A stretch of DNA of 64,000 nt, taken from assembly GCA_963931865.1 (NCBI GenBank), contig OZ007511.1:9195840-9259839 (forward strand). Direction: 5' to 3'. Below are positions 32,595 to 43,838 of the stretch, piece after piece. A program made the position numbers and the translations under genes. Within the stretch, counting starts at the first letter, position 1. Each line of letters opens with the position of its first letter. The notes beneath the pieces are model-generated. The model saw nothing but the letters and a program-made list of their open reading frames with translations. It ran no database searches and was not told the origin of the DNA. Origin of the DNA: Axinella damicornis (Eukaryota; Porifera; Demospongiae; Axinellida; Axinellidae).

Positions 32595-33171
32595 CCCAAA
32601 TGAAACCCTGCTTCCATCATGCACACACACACACACACACACATTAAAGTCTAATAACTTCAAAGTGCAGTGCTATAGATACATGACAAAGGTCAAGTGC
32701 TTTTTAGTGTGCAAGAGTCTGACTTCACCCGACTTAGCAAACGGAGGGGCCGGAGAATGAGGTACATGAATGTTTGATTATATTCCGAAGTGGAAATGTG
32801 ATGAAGACAAGCTAGAGGATAATGCTGTATGTCTTCTGATTTGTGCCAAGCTGACTTGCATACTCCAGACAATGATGTAGCCATAAGTTTTGGCTTGTAG
32901 TTACAGTCATAGTCTGTCTCCCGTAACAGCCGGGTCCTCTGGTCCTCGGGTCCTCTGGTCCTCGGGTCCTCTGGTCCTCGGGTCCTCGGGTCCTCTTGTC
33001 CTCGGGTCCTCGTGTCAACTGTTTATAGTGTCCCATGCCTCAAGATGACATTGAATTTTATTCATTTGAATTCATCAACCCCCCCAGAAAAACTATTACT
33101 GGATACCTGACCTGTCACTTGGTGTGTTTCACAGCATTTTGCTCACTTGGATTCTTCTTTCTTATGTATAG
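31293..33171. other. Intergenic stretch with simple repeats
   Basis: It holds a degenerate TAGCCTC hairpin at about 31484-31525, a poly-G run at 32567-32594, an (AC)n tract at about 32622-32642 and a gggtcctctggtcctc minisatellite at 32929-33016. The 5' exons of the downstream Kelch gene should be here or absent; none was found with confidence. Confidence 0.5.
32929..33016. repeat. Minisatellite (gggtcctctggtcctc)
   Basis: Alternating ggtcctct and gggtcctc units are repeated about ten times, 160 bp upstream of the Kelch exon acceptor. Confidence 0.92.
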
Positions 33172-36100
33172 GCAGAGGCAGGCCTTCTCCATCCTCTTGT
33201 CTCACTGGAGTGGAGAGAGAGTTCTAAACTACCAGTGGATATGCGTGATGCCCAGGCAGTGGTGCTGAGGGGCAAGGTCTACGTTGGGGGAGGGAACATC
33301 TTCCCGCGGTCTGGTGCCCTGAGTTGTCTACCTTCAGGACTCTTGATCTATGACCTTGCTAAGGGTTTGTGGGATACACTTCGTACCCCCACCAAATCTT
33401 ACGGACTAACCACCTATCGTTCCCAATTAGTACTGGTTGGGGGTAAGGATCCGACAAATCTGGGCTGTGTAACCAACTGGCTGTGGGTCTTGGACGAGGA
33501 ACACCACTGGACACAGCCCCTTCCTCCCATGCCAACGAAGCACTGTGGTGCATCCGCTGTCGGGGTGGGTGACCACCTCATAGTGGCTGGGGGGTTGAAT
33601 GATGACCTTGATCCAGTGGACACTGTGCAAATATACGATGGTCATGAGTGGAGAATGGCCCAGTCTCTTCCCAAAGCATGCTATTTCATGAAGTCGGTTC
33701 TCTGCAAAGGGAACTGGTACCTGGCTGGTGGAGTGGGTCAAAGCAGAATGGTCTTCCACACCTCTGTGGAATCCTTGATAGCCACTACCAACTCGGAGGA
33801 GAGTAAAGCGACTTCATGGGAGAAACTGCCCAATGTGCCTCTTCTTAAATCCGCTCTTCTTGTATTTAGAAATCAGTTGATATCTGTTGGAGGTGGTGAT
33901 CCCTGTAGTGCATCCATCTATGCCTACATCAGCTACACTGACTCCTGGGTGCAGGTGGCGGACCTGCCGATAGTCTGCTACTCCACCTGCGTCCTTGACC
34001 TCCCCTCGGGAGAGCTGATGATGTTGGGGGGAGTGACTGATGAGATTTGGTCAATATCCCACGTTTTCAAAGCAAAGATACAAGGTATCTAGCCTATGTC
34101 AGTACCTATAGCTATATACCTACTCCATATCGAGTTAGGGAATGGCTGTAGTCCTAGAGCCGATGCGTATTAGCAATCTTTGTATTCTGCAGCATAATAT
34201 CAGGGTACTAAGTCTCTTAATGAAGTCCAAGACATTACATAACTTGGAGTCTACAGTGTTATCTACAACACTGCCCTGCTGCACAGACCTCCATGAATGT
34301 GCTATGTATACCGAAAGTGCCCTAGAGTGCATAAGTATATCTGTGATCTGCCGGTGGGTATGATGTCGTTTGAGTACTCCGGAACAATCTCTTTTTTCCC
34401 TTTCTCCACAGTGACCTCATTCCCAGATGGTAACTTCACCATGAGTGCTCTTGATCGCTTGGAGTTAGTAGCTGGCATTTCCATCTACAACCAGCTAGCT
34501 CCAAAGTTTCTCACCATTGCCTCAGCCCTGTGCCTTGATGACTCTGCTCTGAGCACACTTAGAAACAATCCTCATAAAGGTTTATGTGATGTGTTTGATA
34601 GATGGCTGTCAGGCAAGAGTCCTCAACCTTCCTCCTGGCAAGTACTGCTGGCGATACTTCGAGATATTAAGTTGGAAGAGCTCGCTCAGGAAATTGATGA
34701 TTTTTTTAATGTTAACAGCTCTTCACTACCAGCTGCATATATAGTAAGTTGTATCATCGTGCATGCATTGTGCACTTACGTAGTTGGTCCTCATGCATTT
34801 TCTTCAATGCCATTGTATCAGATTTCTGAGGCAACCAAGAAAAAGGAAGAGGTGCTTGAGTCATTTTCTACCGAGATCAAGGATCAACAGACCAAGCCAG
34901 ATTGTCGTGAGGTGGCAGTACAGATTAGCCCTGTTTGCCAGGAGATGGCTGTCCAAACACATGGTGAAGCTACTGCGGTGGAAATCACTAGTAAGCCAAT
35001 TACATGCATGCACACTAGAAAAATATGGTTGCTCCATACTCTCACTTCAATATTGTTGTGTAATAATAGCAGATGGATGGATACCCTAAGTATATGCAAC
35101 AAGCATGTGTTGCTTTTCATTTATAACTTCTGATCTTTCCCTAGTAGCAAAGTATATACCATTATCTACTAGCTGTAGTACAATGATGAAATGTATAATC
35201 TTGTTTCCCAGTTACAATGTCATACACATCCACCTACCAGCTAATGTTACTTGCAGAATTGTGCAGTGAGTGCTCGCACTGAACCTGACTAATCCTTCCA
35301 TGATTGTATTGTTTTAGCTACCTACATATAGTAAAAGGTTTCTGCAGTACAATGTTCGAGTTGTGTATGCTTAGGCTACATGCATGTACAATGATTTTTG
35401 TTTTAAATGTAGACTCTATTTCCGGAGTGGAGGTCATTGGAGAAACTGAGTTCACAGTTCCTATTAAAGGAGGTTTGTTTGAGTGGAGAGGATATGGCCT
35501 GAAGCTTCATGTTCCTGAAGGCAATCTGCCGGCTGGCTTGACAAGATGTAGGGTCAACATTAGAGTGAGTCTCAGTGGGCAGTTTGAACTACCTAAGGAC
35601 TGTGACCTCTTGAGCCCTGTTTTCTGGATCTCAACGCCGTGCAAGTTCCTGAAGCCAGTCACTGTGGAAATCCAGCACTGTGCTCTCCGAGAAGATGAGA
35701 CTGTACTGTCTGATCTGAGCTTTGTGACCGCCAGCTGTTCCCAGGCGGTCCTTCCGTACAGGTTTAGTTGGGTGGAGGGAGGAGTGTTCACCACACACAG
35801 CTCCTATGGCAGCATCCAGCTGAGCCACTTCTCTGGGAACGGAGTTGTGGGGAAAAAGAGGACTCCACGCTCGTACTGCGCACTTTTGTTCCACACCATG
35901 AAGCAGATACATGATTGGAGATTCTACCTTGCCATTACACAAGATCTCGATGCACAATTGACTGTAAGTTCATTGCACATTTAAAGTATACAGTTTTACG
36001 CTGTGTGTCTACGTACGTATATAAGATAGAGCCCTTACATGATGGTTTTAACCCACAAAAATAAGGGGGGTTAAAGTCCAATGGCAGGGCTGTCATACTT

Positions 36101-38429
36101 TGACCATAGCACCCATTGCAATGTTATTAATATAGCAACCAATTGAATATTGCATGAGGGCTACAAAAATAGAAACCTATAAGAATGTGCCATGAACGGT
36201 TAATATTTCTGTTTAGGCCAAGTAAAATAGTTTCTCATCCCCGTGCATGCACTCATCAGCCGGCATGTGCTTTGTTTTATTTACGGTTTGACGTAATGAT
36301 AAATGCACTGGAACCAGCGGACCCTCGATCCCGTGAACGTCCACATGGGGAGTGCCACCATGCAGTGCATGTAGACTGTATTAAGTGCCACTACTGGCGC
36401 TATGGTGCCTATATTGTCATTTGCATTCGTTGTCAAGCTGAAGACTGCATCAGTGGCAGACGTATACTATGAGTACAGCTCTGGTGGACTATAGACAGAA
36501 CGACAGCTCTGCAAGACCAAATAATCAAGCAAACAATACTGTCACAGCAAAAATTAAATTAAAATTCCTCTCCACTGGACTTTCAAGTGGATGAGAAAGT
36601 AATAATGGCCTTATATATTTAGCACGCTGGATAAAGCCCTTGATTATCCCTGGAAGTGGGAATCACAGTTGCTAAGCTGTTGTTGGGTGGGTGTCCCGGT
36701 TGGCTGACTGATTAGTTGCATTAACAGTCATTACACGGGGTTGTTATTACATGACAGCCTCATGCAGGTCTGCGGACCTCGCCTCATGTAGCAACCTCAT
36801 GGAATAACAACCCCATGTATAGCTGAGTTCTTAGTAACTATTACATAGCACGCATGCTTTTTCCTTCGCATGCATGACTGTATAGGCTGTAATGAATCAC
36901 TATGGCCATTTTGCCAAGCGGGATACCTCAATGAAGGTCAGATTTCAGAGGGGTGAAATTACTCTGAACATCCCAGAAGACGGATGCCTCACACCAGAGG
37001 GATGGAAGATTACTCCAATGTCTTACCCTGGGGTAAGAAACTTAGTACATGTGCTAGATGTAGCCTCGTTTCCCAGGCTCCTCCCCAGCTTTTTGTCGCA
37101 TAAATTTGGTGGGGAGGAGCCTGGGAACGAGGCTATGCTAGATGTACATGTTCCTATTATACCAACATAGTAGACTCATCATTGCACCGACAATCGCAAA
37201 AATGTTGGTATCAGTGTTACAAAAAAAAATTGGATTGGCTATCAGTTAGCTATGTTATTGGAATATACTAATTATGCTCAATGTGTTCCATGTCAGTGCA
37301 CCCTTACTTTAAATTTACTGCCACCGTACATCCTAACATGCAGTGGTGTCTCTCGGTCTACTACATGTCATAATGAGCAAATTTAAATAAATGACTGCTT
37401 ATGACACATTCAAAGCACCTTTAATTTTGCGGTATGTAAGACAGCAAGTGTGGAATCTTAGTGAATGAGTGCACGTGGTCTGTTCCCTTGTATATAGATT
37501 TCTAGGAAGGAAGTAGATGAATACAAGGAAGGGCAGTGGATCCCTGTGTGTGAACTAATGGTGGAGTGGAGGGGAGAGGATAGAAGGCCAGTTCGACTAC
37601 AGTATAGGGTCAACTTGAAGGGAGCCAAAGCACCTAAGGACTACTTTCAACTTGTCCTGGACCCAGCAGAAGGTAGCATGCACATTAGGGTTCCAAAGAT
37701 ACTGGTATCAGTATCGGCCCCTATACCAGCCAGTCGACTAGATATCAGCTATTGGGATTCTGGGGTATACAGATGATTAGATCTTGTACCGCCTTCCTTC
37801 TGAGAGGGTCTGGTCACAAGACTAACTAATTGACATGCACGAGTCTGACTAAGGGCTTGCTTGAGCAATCGCTGATGGGCAGGCAAGTTAAGAGAGGGTA
37901 TTATTTTGGGAGCATTTCTGTGTGAATGCTGATGAAGAAAGCATGCAGGCTTGTTGCAAAATTTGTGCTTTTCATGGATATATTGAGTATATACCTATCT
38001 ATCTCACAGTGGTATCGGTATCAGTATCGGTGGAACACTAATGCACATTATGACTGACTACTTGCACACATTGTCATCATGCATGATAATTATTGCATCA
38101 TTTTACATGTACGAACTCCAGCTGCACCTAAGATGCATTTGGCCATCCAATGCAAGCCGGAGTTGAAGGACCTAATGGATGCACTCTATCACAAGGTGGC
38201 AGACAAATGGGAGCACATTGGCATCTATCTCCATCTCCACGTGGCCACCCTGAAGGCCATCGCTGCGGAACATCTGCATGACCCTCACAAGTGCCTCATA
38301 GAGATGTTGGGAATTTGGCTAAAGAGAGTTCACCCTCCTGCCACCTGGGTAGACATCATTGAAGCTGTTGAGTTTCTGGGAGAAGAGCGGCTTGGCCTGG
38401 AACTCAAAGAACAGTATAATTATCAATGA
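33172..38429 (+). CDS. Kelch / death-domain-like / ZU5 / UPA-like / death-domain protein (5' end not found)
   Basis: Seven plus-strand exons chain in phase: 33172-34084, 34412-34743, 34822-34990, 35413-35963, 36886-37032, 37498-37672 and 38122-38429 (stop TGA). Exon 1 is a six-bladed Kelch propeller, with Gly-Gly motifs YVGGGN, LVGGKD, VAGGLN, LAGGVG, VGGGDP and MLGGVT. Exon 2 encodes a death-domain-like helical bundle (LAPKFLTIASALCLDDSALS, PSSWQVLLAIL). Exon 3 is a charged linker. Exon 4 has a ZU5 fold (GGLFEWRGYGLKLHVPEGNL, SPVFWISTP, LSHFSG). Exons 4 end to 6 look UPA-like (YLAITQDLDAQL, LNIPEDG, LVLDPAE). The last exon is a death domain (WEHIGIYLHLHVATLKAIAA, PPATWVDIIEAV). ZU5-UPA-DD is the UNC5/PIDD/ankyrin core; the N-terminal Kelch is the odd part. 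Its role in death or immune signalling is inference. Confidence 0.85.
37061..37135. mobile_element. Fold-back element (TAGCCTCG family) in an intron, with 9-bp TSD
   Basis: The 75-bp element is flanked by tgctagatg at 37052-37060 and 37136-37144, in the intron after exon 36886-37032 of the Kelch-ZU5 gene. Its 3' half and TSD are also present in the duplicated block at about 41950. Confidence 0.92.
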
Positions 38430-39380
38430 AATGTGGGAAACTTCTTCTGTTTCTGTGTTTTGCTTGCAACATTATTGTGTCAAAGGGGAACTCCTACCAT
38501 CAGTGTGTGTGTTGTGACGTGGCAAATACCGGTACCTAGCCTCATTCCAGGCCCCCGCTCAGTTGCTTGCAGTACAGAAACACGACCAAACTGCAAGTGA
38601 CAGAACAAAGGACACTTTGGGAACAATATAAATTCAAGTCTTTTGTCCTTTGTAGAGAGGTTGTCCTCTTCTCGGAGGTTCAAAATGTATTAGAACCATG
38701 CATAGGCAAACCAATCATTTGGGACCTTGAAAAGCGTACGTCCTTTGTAGAGGTTTATTATATTGTGTCCCTATCTCGGAGGGTCCACTATCGGAGGTTT
38801 GACTGTACATATAGCTAGCCACCCCCCTCAAGGCTGCCGTAACATGAGGGCTTTAACACCCTGGGAACAGAAGGCAGCTGGCCTGGAGGGCGCAGCCAGA
38901 TGCAGACCAATAATTATCGACACTGCCGAGTAGCTAAACTACACAATGTCATGCTGATATTTTTTATCGATGGTATATAAATGTTCGGTAACCCACTTCA
39001 TAATTATAAGACATAGTTCTCATTCTTCGGACTCGATCCACTTTGACTCAATCGTCGGACATCATCGAGTCCAACCAGACTGGATCGTTCTATGACCAGG
39101 CTTGATAAAATACTGCCACACTGTTTGCAGAGTTGAAATAAAGTCATACAAGACAACAGAAGTAAATTAGAGGTCGAAACTATGTATATCCAGTGTGATT
39201 AAGCTACGTCAGGAAATCGCCCAGAAAAATACGGAGCATAATTATGGGATTAGCTCCTGGAACATAGAAAGCACTAGGAACATTGTTGCGAATATTTCAG
39301 AGGTGTCCGACTTTAGGTATATGGTGTCCGGTGATTGACGACGTACTCTATTTTTGATCAATCAAAATAGCTATACCATG
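38430..39380. other. Intergenic stretch, nothing recognised
   Basis: It contains one solitary tagcctcattccaggcc end near 38536. No exon or RNA gene is supported. Confidence 0.3.
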
Positions 39381-39410
39381 AATGGGAAGGCAGTTTCAGT
39401 ATACAGTTGA

Positions 39411-40273
39411 TTACACATCTCGGATGCAGATGCCATAGGGACGAATGCTATCCTGACAAGGTTGCACCCAGTATTCCCCAACTCCAGTTTTGCTCGCATC
39501 AATCACTTTCAATCCAGCAGGGCAAACTCGATTCTGGAACACAATCTGATACTTCTTCCCCTTGCACTCAAACTTCTGGGCATACTTTGCAGCAACTTCA
39601 ATGCATGGAGTAGAGTATATTCCCTTGCCATAGAGGAACCGCTTCCCTTTGCTCAAGTCATAGCCCTCCTGAGCAATATTGCCACTAACATTCACTCCAG
39701 TCCCATGTACGACACTGGCCACTCATCCTCAGAAGAGCCAACTCTGTAGCCTGGCTTCCCTAGCCACTTGTTGTCACCAAATCTGTCAAGCACTTTTAGG
39801 GCATATCTTTTCCATCCATACGGGCGGTGGTACTCGTATCCTCCTCGGTAGAATTTAGTACCATCATGCCTCCATCCAGTAAAGTCATAGTCGTAGGCAG
39901 GGTCCAGTAGCGAGTCATCTACGTAATAGGTGGGCATCCCACCCCCTGTCATCCTTAATACCACATGAAGTGTGTCTTCCTTTCTAATTCCATAATCCGA
40001 AAGGGTCCTAAGATCTTCCAGCTGGCGGCCACTAAAAATCAGCCGTTGCTGATCAGGGGGAATTCCCCTGTTCCCTCTCGCTCCTGTATCTTCACCTTCA
40101 CGTCTTCCACAAGACTGCTATCCTCGACATACAGAACCAATGTCTTCCCGGTTAACGTCTTAACGTAGATTTCTTTCCCTATCCCAACCTCTGTTACCGG
40201 TTTGTCGCCAATTCTCCCGATCAGGCGACTTAGTCCGAAGATTTGTCGCTAATGCCTACTTCTGCAATCGCCA
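39411..40273 (-). pseudogene. Broken copy of the ubiquitin-ART fusion gene
   Basis: It is nearly identical to 29392-30372 over most of its length. Breaks are a one-base deletion near 39710 (ccatgtacgac versus ccatggtacgac) in the HGT region, a short duplication near 40065-40080 that disrupts the ubiquitin-like part, and loss of about 110 bp of the N-terminal coding part near 40245. The C-terminal ART segment stays open for about 100 codons. It is best read as a decayed duplicate. Confidence 0.9.
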
Positions 40274-41940
40274 TGACATGATGCGCCAGCTTAGCGCAGC
40301 TGCGGAATGCAAGCTTACGGAGGTTCGTATTCGTCCGTTACCTCTTCCGGTAGTATTCGTTATGAATTCGGAGTTATGCGATTTCCGTGTAACGAAATAG
40401 CCATGTCGGACGGCTTCGAGAAGCAGATTTTGGCACCGACTGTTCCAAGATGTGTTCATGTGAACGACTTATCCTTCGAGATATGTGTATTTATGATGGT
40501 CAAGAGTCTATATAGCTATCAAGACTGTTGAAACTGCTCCCGTCTTTGTGTGAGAACGCTGTAAAGTCGGGTCTAGCTTGAAGCGTCTCAAGATGGTCAG
40601 ATTCAAGCGCCTGTAGTGCAAGAACGCAGGGTGCTATGATGATCGGACCTGCGCCAGATGAAAGCCCCATCTCTGCACTTTCAGAAAATAGCCACATCAT
40701 GGCCATCAGATTTGGAGCTATGAGCCCCTGAAGTCAACCATGTTTAATGAATTTTGGTTTGGGTGGGTGAATTCATGCTGCCATATCTCGAGAACGCTAC
40801 ATGCTATGGACACGAGACTTGCACCACTGGATACAACAAAGATGGAGGTTTATAAAGATGTTGGAAGTGTTGCGACAACCCCATCAGCTTTGGAGCTATG
40901 TGCGGCTGCACTCAGCACTTTCATGGATTTAGTTTGCCCTGTAGATGTTGTTGCCTGAAGACTTGAAACTATCAACATGGCAGTCTGACGTTTTGAGATT
41001 ACCCCATGGACCATGGAATTTTATTTTGTGCCTGTGAAAGTGATCATTGTTTGGTTGTATCCATGCAGCCTATATATCTAAATTTTTGCTCAGCGCATCA
41101 TGGACTTCTGTTGTTAGTTCATGTATTATATAATTATTCCATTTTCCATTCATTAATATTAAGTACACTGAAATGCTATTGCTGTCTTTTCAATGGGATT
41201 AGGCATTAACCTGACCGAAACCCCCAACAACTCCTTTCTAGCCTTATACTCAAGAATGTTTTGGTACTCACCACTTTTGGTAGTACCTATGCATTTGAAT
41301 GTGATAGCTAGTGTGTTCAATAACTTTTTACGGGGCTATCACATCTAGTGGCATCTGAATCAGTGGTGTCAGAATCAGATGCTTTGCTGGCTTTGATAAG
41401 CGACTAGACCCACAGCTTGCCTTCCATTCTACTACTATACTTCTGATCATGGCCGTTACTATGAGGGTACCGGTGAACGTCTCTCATTCAACAAACCAAC
41501 AGGTCAAGCACTAGTCCATTGGAGACTCTAAACTTCAAGTCTAAAGCCAGCACGTCGTGAGCAAACGAGGTACATTTGTTTCTGGACGAGTACTAGTTAG
41601 CTGAGTGGTAAAGACTCGCTTCCAATTCGGCGACAGTTTCAGTAACTTCCTTCCGCATTCCACCTCCACCAGCACTACAGCAACATAATAGCTATTGCTA
41701 TATAGGAAGCTGCCGAATTTACAAACATGCATTTTGTAAATTTCTCAGATATCACTCTACATAAATGCACTGTAGGGCAGAATATTTGCTGTGTCCAGTG
41801 GTACAAGTCTCATGTGTAGGGTTGAGGAGATAATTATGGCCACATGAGATCGCTTGAAGCACTCTCTCCCCATTTTCATGAAATGCTTTAGCCCCTCACT
41901 GCGCGCTATAGTCTCCATCCTTGTATCCTGTCGCATACTG
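40274..41940. other. Intergenic stretch, nothing recognised
   Basis: No supported exon. It lies between the two recognisable parts of the decayed duplicate block and may be remnant or replacement sequence. Confidence 0.3.
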
Positions 41941-42870
41941 TGGTAGGGAAGAGCCTGGGAACGAGGCTATGCTAGATGTACATGTTCCTATTATAGCTAG
42001 CTTATAACAACATAGTAGACTCATCACATCATTGTTGCATTGCACTGACAATTGCAAAATGTTGGTATCAGGTATTGGCAATGTTACAAAAAAAATCATA
42101 TTGGATTGGCTATCAGTTATCCAATGTCAGTTAGCTACTGGAATAATTATGCTCGATGTATTCCATATCAATGCACCCTTACTTTAAATTTACTGCCACC
42201 GTACATCCTAACATGCAGTGGTGTCTCTCGGTCTACTACATGTACAAACTTGTCATAATGAGCAAAATGACTGCTTATGACTGTGTCAAAGCACCTTTAA
42301 TTTTGCGGTATGTAAGACAGCAAGCTAGTGCAGAATCTTAATCTTAGTGAATGAGTGCACATGGTCTGTACCCTTGTATATAGATTTCTAGAAAGGAAGT
42401 AGATGAATACAAGGAAGGGCAGTGGATCCCTGTGTGTGAACTAATTAATGGTGGAGTGGAGGGGAGAGGATAGAAGGCCAGTTCGACTACAGTATAGGGT
42501 CAACTTGAAGGGAGCCAAAGCACCTAAGGACTACATTCAACTTGTCCTGGACCCAGCAGAAGGTAGCATGCACATCATTGATGTATACCAGCCGTGCAGT
42601 GGTGAGGTATTGACTAGATTAGAACTCTTAGCCTCGAATTCTAACCCAGGCACTCAGTAATTACAGAGCGCCTGGGAATGAGGCTTACTAGCAGGTATAG
42701 CTACTGATGACTTAATTGCCCTATGACATGCATGAATCTGACTGAGCGCTTGCTCGAACAATCACTGATGGGCAGGCAAGTTTTGGGAGCATTTCTGGGT
42801 GAATGCTGATGATGAAAGCATGCAGGCTTGTTGCAAAATAAATTTTTCATGGGTATATTGACTATCTCAT
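41941..42870 (+). pseudogene. Duplicate of a UPA-like exon and flanking introns of the Kelch-ZU5 gene
   Basis: Sequence corresponding to about 37113-38000 recurs here, including the exon at 42384-42562 (ISRKEVDEYKEGQWIPVCEL). A 4-base ATTA insertion at about 42445 shifts its frame and leads to an early stop. Flanking intron text (ttactttaaatttactgcca, gatgggcaggcaagtt) is shared. No other exons of the gene are present. Confidence 0.88.
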
Positions 42871-43576
42871 GTAGGGGCTGTCTTGTTTCCCTTCTATTTG
42901 CCGTTCTGCTATCCTATCCCAAGATCTTGTTACACTTTCAATGATGTTAGTGGTAGCTATAGGCACAATGGACTCATCATGCTGCTGTTTTGCGAAAATT
43001 AACATGTACATATGCACCTGAGTAACCCATACTTGCATAGGGTACGTAGATGTGATGATGTGTATGCACTATATTAGTATATCCCATGATGCATAGTTTA
43101 TTGGACTGAGACCCCAAAGCATTACGCAGGCAATTGTTATCAATGAATTACTGCACATGCCCCTCCCTGACCATAGCACAGGCTATGTTTATCTGGCCAT
43201 GAAATTATAGACGAACTTTATCCACCCCCCTTTTTGAATTGGAAAGAAGTGTTCATACCCACACCATTGGGTGTGAGACACATTCTATCTACTGTGGCTC
43301 TTATGTATGATATTCTGTTGATGACTCGGATATAATATTATGCTCTCCCTCCTCTCATGCAGTGCTGACCAGTTCTGTGATGTTGCTGTACAGGCATGTT
43401 ACATATTGGGAACCCATTGTAGCATAGAGTAGTGGAGAATGGGAGGGAGATGGTGTTTGTGAAGAAACTGTGCCAGCCTTCATAAATAATTATGCATGCT
43501 TGTAACCAGATGGTGATATTCAGAGTGAAATTATGCCACCCATGACAGTTTTTTGTGAGCATGTGTATACATGTAC
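42871..43576. other. Intergenic stretch, nothing recognised
   Basis: No supported exon or repeat family was seen between the duplicate block and the BEL/Pao element. Confidence 0.3.
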
Positions 43577-43753
43577 TGAGCGAGCCAGCTCCAGATTACA
43601 ATAGATTAACATAGCTACACGACTGCCACGTTCACTTCATTTTTCCAAACTTCAATTATTGAACTCACGTGAACATACAGAATAATTAAGATGAGTGAGA
43701 TAAGAAGAGGGTGTGGCATGGCATGAGATCAGATTACCAAACTAGCCTAGACA
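43577..43753 (-). repeat. 3' LTR of the full-length BEL/Pao element
   Basis: 177 bp, identical by eye to 49442-49618. Confidence 0.95.
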
Positions 43754-43838
43754 TAACCGCCGGCCAAGACCGGTATGGTCTTACAAACAGCTAACAACGG
43801 AGCATGATACACAGAAAGCAAAATGTCACAGTTAGTGT

